NCBI GenBank assembly: GCA_002256465.1
Contig: NQJG01000006.1
Coordinates: 1-16,321, forward strand
Direction: 5' to 3'
Source of the DNA: Methylococcaceae bacterium NSP1-1
Lineage (GTDB): Bacteria; Pseudomonadota; Gammaproteobacteria; Methylococcales; Methylomonadaceae
Length of the DNA: 16,321 nt
Below the pieces are notes generated by a model. That model was not told the origin of the DNA. It was given only the letters and a program-made list of their open reading frames with translations, and ran no database searches. This document shows positions 1 through 7,965 of the stretch, one piece after another (the stretch's first letter is position 1; each line of letters starts with the position of its first letter). A program made the position numbers and the translations under genes.

Positions 1-59
1 GATGTTAAAATTAACTCTTGCAAAATGTTGCTTGTGTTTTGCCAGACAGCTTCTAAACC

Positions 60-2308
60 TTATTTTTTCCGTCTTCTTTTTTTGGGTTTTCCACTGGTTT
101 CTGCTTTTTTTACCGAGCTTTCTTTTTGAACCAGCTCAAAATCCATCTTCTTTTCATCCAGGTCAACACGGGCAACCTTAATCTTCACGCTATCGCCCAA
201 GCGGAAATTCATACCGGTGCGCTCACCTTTTAACTGGTGACTGGTCGGGTCAAAATGAAAATAGTCCTGCCCCAGATTACTGATATGCACCAAACCTTCT
301 ACATAGATGTCCGCGAGTTCAACAAAGAAACCAAACGAAGTGACAGCGGAAATAATACCGGGGAATTCTTCACCGATTTTATCCATCATGTATTCACATT
401 TAAGCCAGCTCACTACATCGCGGGTAGCATCATCAGCGCGCCGCTCATTGGCCGAGCAATGCTCGCCCAAGAGCGTCATTTCGGGAACGCCATAAACAAA
501 AGTCTCTACTTTTTTGCCTTGTAAGCAGTGCCGTATAGCGCGATGAACCAGCAAATCAGGATAACGTCGAATAGGGGAAGCGCATAAGCATCCAACGCCA
601 AACCAAAGTGGCCTTTTAATTCTGGACTGTAAACAGCTTGAGACATGGAGCGTAACAAAACAGTCTGGATTAAATGCGCATCAGGTCTGTTTTTAACGGA
701 TTCCACCAAGTGCATATAATCCAGCGGAGTCGGGTTAACACCACCGCCAAATTTTAAACCCAGTTCACCCAAAAAGGTTTTCAGATTAAGTAATTTATCC
801 GCACTGGGCCCTTCATGCACGCGCAACAGCTTGGGAATTTTTTTAGCATTTAAAAACCGCGCCGCCGCACCGTTCGCAGTAATCATAAATTCTTCAATCA
901 GTTTGTGCGCGTCGTTACGCACGACGGGTACTATCTTTTCAATTTTACGGTCTATACCAAAAATAATCCGCGTTTCCTGGGTGTCAAAGTCCATTGCCCC
1001 ACGTTGTTCGCGACTCACGCGCATGACTTTATAAAGCGCATAAAGCTCGCGTAAATGCGGCATTAATGGCTTGTATTTTTCTGCCAGAACCTTATCACCA
1101 TCGACCAGCATACCCGCGACTTCGGTATAGGTTAAGCGAGCATGAGAGCGCATTACCGCATCAAAAAACTTTGACCGCATCACTTTGCCTTGCTCGTCTA
1201 TGAGAATTTCACAAACCATGCATAAACGATCAACATCAGGATTAAGAGAACATAAGCCATTAGATAATATTTCCGGCAACATGGGGATAACTTGCTCGGG
1301 AAAATAAACCGAGGTACTGCGATTTTTAGCCTCTTTATCTAATTCACTATTAACCTGCACATAATGCGAAACATCGGCAATCGCTACCAGCAATTTCCAG
1401 CCTTTAGGCGTTCTCTTGCAATAAACGGCATCATCAAAATCCCGCGCATCTTCACCATCAATGGTGACCAATGGGATATTCCGCAAATCAACGCGATTTT
1501 CCTTGGCGGATTCAGGTACCTCTTCGCTTAACGATTTAATTTCTTCCAGCAACTCCTCCGGCCATAGATGAGGCAATTCATGAGAACGAATCGCCATTTC
1601 AATTTCCATACCGGGGGCGAGATGGTCACCCAATACTTCGATAATTCTGCCGATGGGCTGGCGTAATTTAGTCGGTTGTTCGACAATTTCGGCAATAACA
1701 ATTTGCCCCTGCTTGGCTTTACCTGCTCCACCTCTCAGCACTAAAACAGTTTGCGCGATATTTTTGTTATCGGGCACAACATAGGTAAAGCCATCTTCCT
1801 TATAAAGGCGCCCGACTATCTGGTGGGTATTTCTTTCCAGAATTTCGACAACCGCACCTTCGCGCCGGCCTTTTTTATCAATCCCTGCAACACGTACCAT
1901 TGCTCTGTCATTATGCAGCAAGGGATTCATTTCGCGTGGCGATAAATACAAATCATCGGAGCCATCATCCGGCCTGACAAAACCAAAGCCATCAGGGTGG
2001 CCAATGATACGGCCAACAATTAAATCCTTGTTATTAACCAGACAGTATTGCTGCCCTCGATTAAATAATAATTGCCCATCGCGCTCCATTGCCCTCAACC
2101 GTCGGCGAAGTGCCTCCAGGTCGTCTTCATTTTCAAGAGAAAATGCCTCTGCGATGTCGACGCGCGACAAAGGTTTACCAGTGTGTTCGATTAGCTGGAG
2201 TATTAACTCGCGACTAGGGATGGGATTTTCATACTTTTCAGCTTCGCGCTGAGCGTATGGATCTTTTGTTGAATTAAAATCAACGTCTTTTTTAGACTTC
2301 GATGACAT
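60..2308 (-). pseudogene. rnr: RNase R (3'-5' exoribonuclease), frameshifted
   Basis: RNase R degrades structured RNA processively from the 3' end and acts in mRNA decay and rRNA quality control. The first frame (ATG at 2308) gives residues 1-576 in register: an N-terminal winged-helix-like segment (about 30-90), cold-shock domains (about 95-230) and the RNB nuclease domain from about 270. The metal-binding aspartates lie in GEDARDFDD at 285-293. After LDAYA the frame breaks at 576-580 and runs to a false stop at 506. The correct continuation PIRRYPDLLVHRAIRHC is in another frame and ends at 60, carrying the S1 domain and a Lys/Arg-rich tail. The family sequence here is AHFTSPIRRY. Five bases stand where twelve are expected, so seven are missing and the HFTS residues are lost. 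Adding seven bases gives 751 codons plus stop, a normal length. A true lesion would leave a 600-residue product without S1. An assembly error is the alternative. No clear Shine-Dalgarno precedes the ATG. Confidence 0.93.
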
Positions 2309-2469
2309 TTATATAATCAGATACAAGATGATTGACACAATTAAGCTATATCTATATATGATACATGCTTAGCCTATCGATTAGAATTGAAAATAGAAAA
2401 TCCTTTTGGTGTCATTTTACAAATCTTTTCTATTTGCGCAATTTCTCACAATCTTGACTGCAGATTAAA

Positions 2470-2498
2470 TTGACATAAACAGGCCATGCGATTACAAT
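2470..2498 (+). promoter_or_regulatory. Sigma70-type promoter for tRNA-Leu
   Basis: A perfect -35 box TTGACA (2470-2475) is followed, after a 17-base spacer, by TACAAT (2493-2498), five of six bases of the -10 consensus. This places the transcription start near 2505, about 26 bases before the mature tRNA. The position, spacing and quality fit a strong stable-RNA promoter. The stretch between rnr (ends its 5' side at 2308) and this promoter is AT-rich. It holds a second, weaker TTGACA at 2332 on the same strand and should also contain the rnr promoter on the other strand, which I could not fix. Confidence 0.75.
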
Positions 2499-2530
2499 TA
2501 GCAATCACTTTGCTTTTACAGCAATTCTTT

Positions 2531-2617
2531 GCCGAGATGGTGAAATTGGTAGACACGCTAGCTTCAGGTGCTAGTGGGCGCAAGCTCGTGGAGGTTCAAG
2601 TCCTCTTCTCGGTACCA
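2531..2617 (+). tRNA. tRNA-Leu (anticodon CAG)
   Basis: This is an 87-base class II tRNA with an encoded CCA end. The acceptor stem pairs GCCGAGA (2531-2537) with TCTCGGT (2607-2613), with a G-U closing pair. The discriminator is A2614 and CCA is at 2615-2617. The anticodon stem CTAGC/GCTAG encloses the loop TTCAGGT, giving anticodon CAG, which reads CUG codons. The D-arm segment AATTGGTAGAC, a long variable arm around GGGCGCAAGCTC and the T arm GGAGG-TTCAAGT-CCTCT are all as in bacterial tRNA-Leu. A strong promoter lies just upstream. I see no second copy of the 3' end in the window that would mark an integrated element. Confidence 0.96.
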
Positions 2618-2655
2618 AAATGTCAAATATTATCAATGCCTTATTGATTCAAATT

Positions 2656-2781
2656 TGAAAAAATTCCGCTCAATCCCTGTATTACAAGTCACTATTTCAA
2701 CGCTTCCGCGTCTGTTTCGGACACGAAGGCGACTTCCGCGAAAAACTCTTTCAATACTTTGTAAATCGCCAATGGCTTTAA
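2656..2781. other. Possible decayed coding fragment downstream of tRNA-Leu
   Basis: The 246 bases between tRNA-Leu and bfd hold no intact gene. Two short open stretches in the same codon register read like protein. On the plus strand, 2659-2778 encodes 40 residues ending HEGDFREKLFQYFVNRQWL before a TAA, with no start codon. On the minus strand, 2781 down to 2693 encodes a run ending AEVAFVSETDAEALK before TAG TGA, also without a start. One may be the eroded end of a lost gene and the other its antisense image. I do not recognise a family. Chance coding-like composition is possible. Confidence 0.3.
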
Positions 2782-2815
2782 AGGTCAAACCGATTACCCC
2801 CAATCATCGAAAATA

Positions 2816-2834
2816 TCTAATTGTTATCATTTAC
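2816..2834. promoter_or_regulatory. Candidate Fur box upstream of bfd-bfr
   Basis: The 19 bases TCTAATTGTTATCATTTAC match the classical Fur consensus at about 13 of 19 positions when the central A/T is allowed. The site ends 29 bases before the bfd ATG, next to a possible -10 box TAAAAT (2835-2840). Fur control of bfd is well known in related bacteria. The match is moderate and the region is AT-rich, so this is a candidate only. Confidence 0.4.
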
Positions 2835-2863
2835 TAAAATCATATTCATTTTGGAGATATTAA

Positions 2864-3079
2864 ATGTACGTTTGTGTTTGCAAAGCCGTAACCGATACCC
2901 AAATAAAACATGCAATTGATAATGGTGTCTGTACACGCAGACAGTTATTTTATTGCTTTGGCGTAGGAAGTGACTGCGGAAAATGCAATAAATATGTTAA
3001 GGAATTACTTGACGATCACCTGCAACAACAACCTATAATGCAGCCTGCATCAAATCAACCCGTCCTTAACACCACATAA
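2864..3079 (+). CDS. bfd: Bacterioferritin-associated ferredoxin
   Basis: Bfd is a small [2Fe-2S] protein that binds bacterioferritin and passes electrons to its heme, reducing the stored ferric iron so that it can leave the shell. The sequence has the family pattern: MYVCVCKAVTD at the N-terminus with C4 and C6, and C38-x2-C41 in SDCGKCNK, together the four cluster ligands. C23 and C31 are additional cysteines. The 71-residue length is typical. After about residue 52 there is a Gln/Pro/Asn-rich tail beyond the conserved fold. GGAG at 2853-2856 sits seven bases before the ATG. bfr follows after 12 bases in the same direction, the classic pairing, so the two are probably one iron-regulated unit. 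A possible Fur box lies just upstream. Confidence 0.95.
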   Translation: MYVCVCKAVTDTQIKHAIDNGVCTRRQLFYCFGVGSDCGKCNKYVKELLDDHLQQQPIMQPASNQPVLNTT

Positions 3080-3091
3080 AAGGGGTATTGC

Positions 3092-3556
3092 ATGAAAGGA
3101 GATAAAAAAGTTTTAGAGTTTCTTAATAAAGCACTGGTTAATGAACTTACCGCTATTAACCAATATTTTTTACATGCACGCATGTACAAAAATTGGGGCT
3201 TTGCAAAACTTAATGAAAAGGTATATCACGAATCTATCGATGAAATGAAGCATGCGGATTTATTGATTGAACGCATACTTTTTCTGGAAGGTTTGCCCAA
3301 TTTGCAGGATCTTGGCAAGTTATTAATCGGTGAAAATCCACTGGAAATGCTGAAATGTGATTTAAAGCTGGAACATGAAGCTATCCCGCCGCTTAGAGAT
3401 GCCATCGCTTATTGCGAAGAAGTTAAAGATTATATTTCCAGAGAAATTTTTGAACGCATTCTTGAAAACGAAGAAGAACATGTGGATTGGTTGGAAACCC
3501 AGCTTGAATTAATTGAACAAATAGGCTTACAAAATTATTTGCAATCTCAAATGTGA
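3092..3556 (+). CDS. bfr: Bacterioferritin
   Basis: Bacterioferritin forms a 24-subunit cytoplasmic shell that oxidises Fe(II) at a di-iron centre and stores it as a mineral. It carries heme between subunit pairs. All ferroxidase ligands are present at standard positions: E18, E51, H54, E94, E127 and H130. The heme ligand M52 is present, so this is a true Bfr subunit of the heme-binding, ferroxidase-active type and not the degenerate partner subunit seen in two-subunit systems. The 154-residue length is close to the usual 155-160. The start is supported by AGGGG about eight bases before the ATG. The gene is 12 bases after bfd, and Bfd should be its electron donor. Confidence 0.96.
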   Translation: MKGDKKVLEFLNKALVNELTAINQYFLHARMYKNWGFAKLNEKVYHESIDEMKHADLLIERILFLEGLPNLQDLGKLLIGENPLEMLKCDLKLEHEAIPPLRDAIAYCEEVKDYISREIFERILENEEEHVDWLETQLELIEQIGLQNYLQSQM

Positions 3557-3600
3557 CCTTTGCTGCATGGCAATATTATCGACATTATAGCTTTTTATAG

Positions 3601-3629
3601 CCGACAACCCTTCCCCGTTTTAGTATAAT
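3601..3629 (+). promoter_or_regulatory. Candidate promoter for trhO
   Basis: A perfect -10 box TATAAT (3624-3629) lies 17 bases after CCGACA (3601-3606), which matches four of six -35 bases. Transcription would begin near 3636, about 45 bases before the trhO start codon. No convincing T-run terminator for bfr precedes it, so some read-through from bfr is possible. Confidence 0.55.
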
Positions 3630-3679
3630 TACTTCCTTTTTGCTCTGGATTTACGTTCCAGTTCGCAACGAGGAAGTAA
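3629..3679 (+). promoter_or_regulatory. Nested hairpin enclosing the trhO ribosome binding site
   Basis: TTACTTCC (3629-3636) is perfectly complementary to GGAAGTAA (3672-3679), which is the trhO Shine-Dalgarno region (GAGGAAG) ending one base before the ATG. Inside this arm pair a second hairpin can form: CTGGA and TCCAG around a seven-base loop, flanked by TGC and GCA. In an RNA that includes the left arm the ribosome site would be paired. If transcription starts at 3635-3637 the left arm is mostly absent, so the outer stem would form only in longer transcripts, for example from bfr. The function is inferred. Confidence 0.35.
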
Positions 3680-3680
3680 C

Positions 3681-4673
3681 ATGCCCCAAATAGTCGTTTG
3701 TGCTTTGTACAAATTTGTCACCCTGGAAAACTTCCAGTCTCTACGCCAACCTTTGCATAATGTAATGGAAGCCAATCAGGTACGCGGTACATTGCTGCTG
3801 GCTGATGAAGGTATTAATGGCACAATAGCCGGATCTCGAGCTGCGATAGACAACGTGTTAGATTGGTTGCGTAGCGATCCGCGTCTGGCAGATTTAGACT
3901 ATAAAGAATCATTCACTGATAGTCTGCCTTTCAACCGCACCAAGGTAAAACTCAAAAAAGAGATAGTGACCATGGGGGTAGAAGGTATTGATCCTAAACG
4001 TGTAGTAGGCACATACGTTAGTCCCGCAGACTGGAATAAACTGATCTCTGATCCTGACGTGATTCTTGTAGACACGCGCAATGATTATGAATTTAAAGTG
4101 GGCACGTTTAAAAACGCCATTAACCCAAATACAGAAAGCTTTCGTGAGTTTCCCCGCTATGTCAGGGAAAACCTCCATCCTGAAAAACACAAAAAAATCG
4201 CCATGTTTTGCACTGGCGGGATTCGTTGTGAAAAGTCTACCGCTTTTTTAAAAGAACAGGGCTTTGACGAAGTTTATCACCTTAAAGGTGGCATTTTAAA
4301 ATATCTGGAAGAAGTGCCAGTACAAGAAACCTTATGGGAAGGCGAATGTTTTGTTTTCGATGAACGGGTAACCGTGAATTTGCAACTTGAAAAAGGCAAC
4401 TACGATCAGTGTAACGCGTGTCGTTTACCTATTACTGAGACTGACAAGACCAGCGATAAATACCAGCAAGGCGTCAGTTGTCCGAATTGTTATGATAAAG
4501 TCACAGATACCCGGAAAGCACGTTTTATGGAGCGTGAAAAACAAATGGCGCTAGCCAGACAACGCGGTGAAGCTCATATCGGCTCTGATGCTGCTAAGTC
4601 ACTTGCTGTTAAACGTGAAGCAAAGTTACAACGACAACAAAAAGTGTTGCAAGAACATAGCCTGAACACATAG
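3681..4673 (+). CDS. trhO: tRNA uridine(34) hydroxylase, rhodanese family
   Basis: TrhO (YceA) uses O2 to hydroxylate U34 of certain tRNAs to 5-hydroxyuridine, the precursor of the cmo5U and mcmo5U wobble bases. The protein has an N-terminal alpha/beta domain (about 1-100), a rhodanese domain (about 115-210) with active-site Cys177 in the family motif [10 protein letters not shown], and a C-terminal region with two CxxC pairs (C244/C247 and C267/C270) that could bind a metal. A basic tail follows. The length of 330 residues is usual for the shorter family members. The start has a strong GAGGAAG just upstream. The thioredoxin-like gene follows after 23 bases, suggesting cotranscription and perhaps a redox link, though that is inference. 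Confidence 0.93.
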   Translation: MPQIVVCALYKFVTLENFQSLRQPLHNVMEANQVRGTLLLADEGINGTIAGSRAAIDNVLDWLRSDPRLADLDYKESFTDSLPFNRTKVKLKKEIVTMGVEGIDPKRVVGTYVSPADWNKLISDPDVILVDTRNDYEFKVGTFKNAINPNTESFREFPRYVRENLHPEKHKKIAMFCTGGIRCEKSTAFLKEQGFDEVYHLKGGILKYLEEVPVQETLWEGECFVFDERVTVNLQLEKGNYDQCNACRLPITETDKTSDKYQQGVSCPNCYDKVTDTRKARFMEREKQMALARQRGEAHIGSDAAKSLAVKREAKLQRQQKVLQEHSLNT

Positions 4674-4696
4674 AGTTAAAAAGTCAAAAGGTCATA

Positions 4697-5356
4697 ATGA
4701 AAGCACAATTAGGTCAAAAAGCTCCCTTATTATCGCTGTCCGATTGGGTTCAAGGGGAGCCTGTAAACTTTGATCAGTTATCAGGTCGCGTTGTCCTGGT
4801 GGAAGTGTTTCAAGTTAACTGTCCGGGTTGTTTTTTATATGCCTTGCCGCAGGCAGTAGACTTGTATCAACGCTATTCAGATCATGGTTTATCCGTATTG
4901 GGTGTAGCGACAGCGTTTGAGGATTTTGACAAAAACAACCTGAAAAACTTAACCCGTTTGATTGAAAATGGGGAGGTTATTGGTGAAACGCTGCGTGTGC
5001 TTAGCCAGCAAGGAAAATTAGTGGCCGGTCACCTGCCCTTCCGTATCCCTTTTCCAGTGGCGATGGATCGATTGCAAAAACGTCAAGCTGGGGTGGATCC
5101 AAATGAAACCGAAACCTTTATCAATCAGCGTATTCCCGATTTTGAACAGCAGCCGGAAACTTATCGACAAAAAATTCGGCAACAAGTACAGCATTATTTT
5201 CAATCGTTAACCTATCATGCAGAAACGTTTGAGCTTTTTGATCTAAAAGGAACACCCTCACATATTCTGGTAGATAAACATGGCTTGTTACGGGATTGCG
5301 CCTTTGGCGCTCATCCTGGCCTGGAAGAGCATGTGCTGGAATTGTTGCGGGAATAA
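4697..5356 (+). CDS. Thioredoxin-fold (TlpA/redoxin-like) protein with CPGC motif
   Basis: A thioredoxin-fold protein, probably cytoplasmic because no signal peptide or membrane segment is visible. Residues 1-75 match the TlpA/AhpC-TSA type core: GQKAPLLSLSDW, then VVLVEVFQVNCPGCFLYALP with the redox pair C42-P-G-C45, then a strand LSVLGVATAFEDF. The cis-proline strand GTPSHILVDKHGLLRD is at 185-200. Between these, about 125-180 is a charged, mostly helical insertion (NETETFINQRIPDF and following) that common TlpA proteins lack, which explains the length of 219 compared with about 150. The CPGC order is the reverse of thioredoxin's CGPC. The partner and substrate are unknown. It starts 23 bases after trhO with a weak AAAGG site and is likely in the same transcript. 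Confidence 0.8.
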   Translation: MKAQLGQKAPLLSLSDWVQGEPVNFDQLSGRVVLVEVFQVNCPGCFLYALPQAVDLYQRYSDHGLSVLGVATAFEDFDKNNLKNLTRLIENGEVIGETLRVLSQQGKLVAGHLPFRIPFPVAMDRLQKRQAGVDPNETETFINQRIPDFEQQPETYRQKIRQQVQHYFQSLTYHAETFELFDLKGTPSHILVDKHGLLRDCAFGAHPGLEEHVLELLRE

Positions 5357-5359
5357 TCA

Positions 5360-5481
5360 ATTAAACAAGCCATTCATAAGCTGCTTCAACTGCCTAATTT
5401 GGGATAATTGACTACAGACTAAAAAGCTGATTTACCACAAGATTGTATTATTCTATAAGGTAGACGTGTTGCTTGTTTAAT
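5360..5481. repeat. 11-bp inverted repeat, arms 100 bases apart
   Basis: ATTAAACAAGC (5360-5370) and GCTTGTTTAAT (5471-5481) are perfect reverse complements. They lie between the thioredoxin-like gene and miaB, and the right arm runs up to the miaB -10 region. They could form a long-range stem at the end of the upstream transcript or be the remnant ends of a small lost element. No coding sequence is visible between them. Confidence 0.6.
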
Positions 5482-5499
5482 CTGTCTTCAGGTTATAAT
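5469..5499 (+). promoter_or_regulatory. Candidate promoter for the miaB operon
   Basis: TATAAT at 5494-5499 is a perfect -10 box. The best upstream element is TTGCTT (5469-5474), with a long 19-base spacer, so the -35 is poor. Transcription would start near 5506 and give a leader of about 124 bases before miaB. This is the only good -10 in the 273-base gap ahead of the seven-gene run. Confidence 0.45.
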
Positions 5500-5513
5500 G
5501 GCAGTCAACGCAT

Positions 5514-5541
5514 AAGCATTGGTAGCACCTCGGCTTTTTTT
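5514..5541 (+). terminator. Weak hairpin plus T7 run in the miaB leader
   Basis: AAGC-att-GGT-agc-ACC-tcg-GCTT can fold with a 3x3 internal loop and is followed by seven T residues (5535-5541). It lies only a few bases after the predicted miaB start site, so it could act as an attenuator or early terminator in the leader rather than ending an upstream gene. The stem is weak and the call is tentative. Confidence 0.27.
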
Positions 5542-5609
5542 ATTAGTGGTTCAGCGGTGTGTGCCGCCATTGTATTTTAGTAAAACCAAACAACCTTAGT
5601 GATTACCAG

Positions 5610-5633
5610 ATGAGTCACCCAAACAATATATGA
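5610..5633 (+). CDS. Possible 7-codon upstream ORF overlapping miaB start
   Basis: ATG at 5610 opens a frame reading MSHPNNI and stopping at the TGA at 5631-5633, which overlaps the miaB ATG (5630) as ATGA. miaB itself has no visible Shine-Dalgarno, so translation of this mini-ORF followed by re-initiation could feed miaB. The mini-ORF also lacks a clear ribosome site and may be chance. Confidence 0.2.
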   Translation: MSHPNNI

Positions 5634-6988
5634 CACAAAAACTTTATATTCAAACCAACGGTTGTCAGATGAATGAGTATGATTCCGACAAGATGCGGGA
5701 CGTACTTCAAGCATCGCATAGCTTTGAATTGATTGATGATCCAAAACTGGCGGATGTTTTACTGCTTAATACCTGTTCAATACGAGAAAAGGCGCAGGAA
5801 AAGGTTTTTTCAGCCTTGGGTAAATGGCGCAAGATTAAAGACAAGCGACCCGATGTAATTATTGGTGTGGGTGGCTGTGTAGCCAGTCAGGAGGGTGCTG
5901 CTATTCAAAAACGTGCGCCGTTTGTAGACATGGTTTTTGGGCCTCAAACCTTACACCGCTTACCGCAATTGCTGGATCAAGTCCGTAGTAAACATAAACC
6001 CGTAATTGACGTCTCCTTTCCGGAAATTGAAAAATTTGACGCCCTGCCTGAGCCACGGGCTGAAGGTCCAAAAGCCTTTGTTTCAGTGATGGAAGGCTGC
6101 AGTAAATATTGTTCATTTTGTGTAGTACCTTACACCCGTGGTGAGGAAATCAGTCGCCCCCTGCGAGACGTTATTGCTGAAATTACAACATTGGCCAAAC
6201 AAGGTGTACGTGAAATTAATTTATTGGGGCAAAATGTCAATGCCTATCGCGGCGAAATGGATGATGGCGATATTGCCGATTTTGCATTATTGCTGCATTA
6301 TGTGGCGGCCATAGATGGAATAGATCGCCTCCGTTTTACGACGTCACATCCGGTTGAATTTACAGATAGCCTGATTGAAGCCTTTGCTGAAATCCCACAG
6401 CTCGTTGATCATCTGCATTTGCCTGTGCAAAGTGGCAGTGATCATATCTTGAAAATGATGAAGCGTGGGCATACACGCGCGGATTATATGGAAACTATCC
6501 GCAAATTACGTGCAGTACGACCCAATATTAGCTTGTCTTCGGATTTTATTATCGGCTTTCCAGGTGAAACCGATAAGGAATTTGAAGAAACCATGTCCTT
6601 CATTGAAGAAATCGGTTTCGATTTGTCATTTAGCTTTGTTTATAGCCAACGTCCCGGAACACCAGCGGCTGATTTGCCTGATGATGTTCCTGCGGAAGAA
6701 AAAAAACAGCGTCTGGAACGATTTCAGAATCGTATTAACGAAATGGCCGCTGCTATTTCAAACAGCATGATTGGTACAGTTCAAACTGTACTCGTCGAAG
6801 GACAATCTAAAAAGAATCCGTTACAAATGCAGGGCAGAACTGAAAATAATCGGGTAGTAAACTTTATTGGTCATCCCAGATTGGCAGGACAATTTGTCGA
6901 TGTACTGATTGCAGAAGCGTTGCCTAATTCTTTACGAGGCAGGTTAGTTGAGGCTTCTGTTGATAAAATCGTCACCCATAATCAATAG
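5630..6988 (+). CDS. miaB: tRNA-2-methylthio-N6-dimethylallyladenosine synthase
   Basis: MiaB is a radical-SAM methylthiotransferase that converts i6A37 to ms2i6A37 in tRNAs reading codons that begin with U. All six cluster cysteines are present: C12, C49 and C83 in the N-terminal UPF0004 domain for the auxiliary [4Fe-4S] cluster, and C157-x3-C161-x2-C164 ([16 protein letters not shown]) for the radical-SAM cluster. The SAM domain covers about 145-375 and a TRAM RNA-binding domain follows to about 445. The start matches the conserved family N-terminus with the [13 protein letters not shown] motif, which outweighs the lack of a Shine-Dalgarno. It heads a seven-gene run and phoH starts five bases after its stop, the usual gammaproteobacterial order. 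Confidence 0.97.
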   Translation: MTQKLYIQTNGCQMNEYDSDKMRDVLQASHSFELIDDPKLADVLLLNTCSIREKAQEKVFSALGKWRKIKDKRPDVIIGVGGCVASQEGAAIQKRAPFVDMVFGPQTLHRLPQLLDQVRSKHKPVIDVSFPEIEKFDALPEPRAEGPKAFVSVMEGCSKYCSFCVVPYTRGEEISRPLRDVIAEITTLAKQGVREINLLGQNVNAYRGEMDDGDIADFALLLHYVAAIDGIDRLRFTTSHPVEFTDSLIEAFAEIPQLVDHLHLPVQSGSDHILKMMKRGHTRADYMETIRKLRAVRPNISLSSDFIIGFPGETDKEFEETMSFIEEIGFDLSFSFVYSQRPGTPAADLPDDVPAEEKKQRLERFQNRINEMAAAISNSMIGTVQTVLVEGQSKKNPLQMQGRTENNRVVNFIGHPRLAGQFVDVLIAEALPNSLRGRLVEASVDKIVTHNQ

Positions 6989-6993
6989 ATATA

Positions 6994-7965
6994 ATGACTT
7001 CACAGGAAATTTCTTTGCTCCCTGCCGATAATGGCAGATTATCCAATTTTTGCGGCCAGTTAGACACACATTTGCGGCAGATAGAAAAACGCCTTCAGGT
7101 TGAAATTGCCAATCGCGGTAACCAGTTTAAAGTGACGGGTTTAGATAGTTCAGTCAAGGCCGCTTGTGCTGTTATGCAGAAATTATTTGCCAGCACTGAA
7201 AAAGAGGAGTTAACTGCCGAGTTGATACATTTAGCGATGCAGGACGCTTCTATTGACGAAATGTTGGATACTTCGGCAACGGCAGATGAACCTTATGTCG
7301 CCATTAAAACAAAATTCGGGTTGATTAAAGGCAGGGGCGCAAATCAACAAGCTTACCTAAGAAAAATTGTTTCTCATGATATAAATTTTGGCGTAGGGCC
7401 TGCGGGAACAGGTAAAACTTATCTTGCCGTTGCCTGTGCCATTGATGCCTTGCAAAATGAAAAAGTCAGGAAAATAATTCTGGTGCGCCCTGCGGTTGAA
7501 GCGGGTGAAAAACTGGGCTTTCTGCCTGGGGACATGGCGCAAAAAGTCGATCCCTATTTGCGGCCTCTATATGATGCGTTGTATGAAATGCTTGGCTTTG
7601 AACGGGTGGAAAAAATGATTGATAAAGGCATTATCGAAGTTGCACCGCTGGCTTTTATGCGTGGCCGAACATTGAATGACGCCTTTATTATTTTGGATGA
7701 GGCACAAAACACCACGACAGAGCAGATTAAAATGTTTCTTACCCGCGTGGGTTTTGGATCTACTGCCGTTGTCACCGGTGATATTACGCAAATAGATTTG
7801 CCTTCAGAAAAAATGTCCGGTTTGCGGCATGTACTTGAAGTTCTAAAAGATATTGAGGGTATTAGTTTTACTTTTTTCGGGACACGGGATGTCGTCAGGC
7901 ATCCTTTGGTGCAGCGCATTGTTTCCGCTTATGAAGCATATGAGAAAAAAAACAAAGCCGAGTAA
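6994..7965 (+). CDS. ybeZ: PhoH-like ATPase (YbeZ)
   Basis: A cytoplasmic PhoH-family P-loop ATPase, linked by its conserved position and reported interaction to YbeY and rRNA maturation. Its exact activity is not settled. Residues 1-100 form the N-terminal PhoH region. The ATPase has Walker A GPAGTGKT at 135-142, the segment RPAVEAGEKLGFLPGD at 165-180 and Walker B FIILDEAQN at 231-239. TGDITQIDLP at 261-270 is also a family signature. The length of 323 is slightly shorter than the E. coli protein. The ATG lies five bases after the miaB stop, so translation is probably coupled. The stop TAATG overlaps the start of ybeY by one base. Confidence 0.94.
   Translation: MTSQEISLLPADNGRLSNFCGQLDTHLRQIEKRLQVEIANRGNQFKVTGLDSSVKAACAVMQKLFASTEKEELTAELIHLAMQDASIDEMLDTSATADEPYVAIKTKFGLIKGRGANQQAYLRKIVSHDINFGVGPAGTGKTYLAVACAIDALQNEKVRKIILVRPAVEAGEKLGFLPGDMAQKVDPYLRPLYDALYEMLGFERVEKMIDKGIIEVAPLAFMRGRTLNDAFIILDEAQNTTTEQIKMFLTRVGFGSTAVVTGDITQIDLPSEKMSGLRHVLEVLKDIEGISFTFFGTRDVVRHPLVQRIVSAYEAYEKKNKAE

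Noticed and set aside
1..59. Terminator after rnr on the minus strand
   Set aside because: GCAAAA and TTTTGC can pair around an 11-base loop, but the stem is AT-rich and no T-run follows. The evidence is too weak to list.
560..600. Programmed frameshifting in rnr
   Set aside because: Conserved residues HFTS are absent in every frame, so a ribosomal shift would not rebuild the enzyme. A deletion or sequence error explains it better.
2531..2863. Integrated element using tRNA-Leu as attachment site
   Set aside because: No integrase, no repeated tRNA 3' end and no phage gene occur downstream. bfd-bfr follow within 250 bases.
5508..5535. tRNA-like fragment (GGTAGCACC) in the miaB leader
   Set aside because: Only a few D-arm-like bases match, and no acceptor, anticodon or T arm can be formed.
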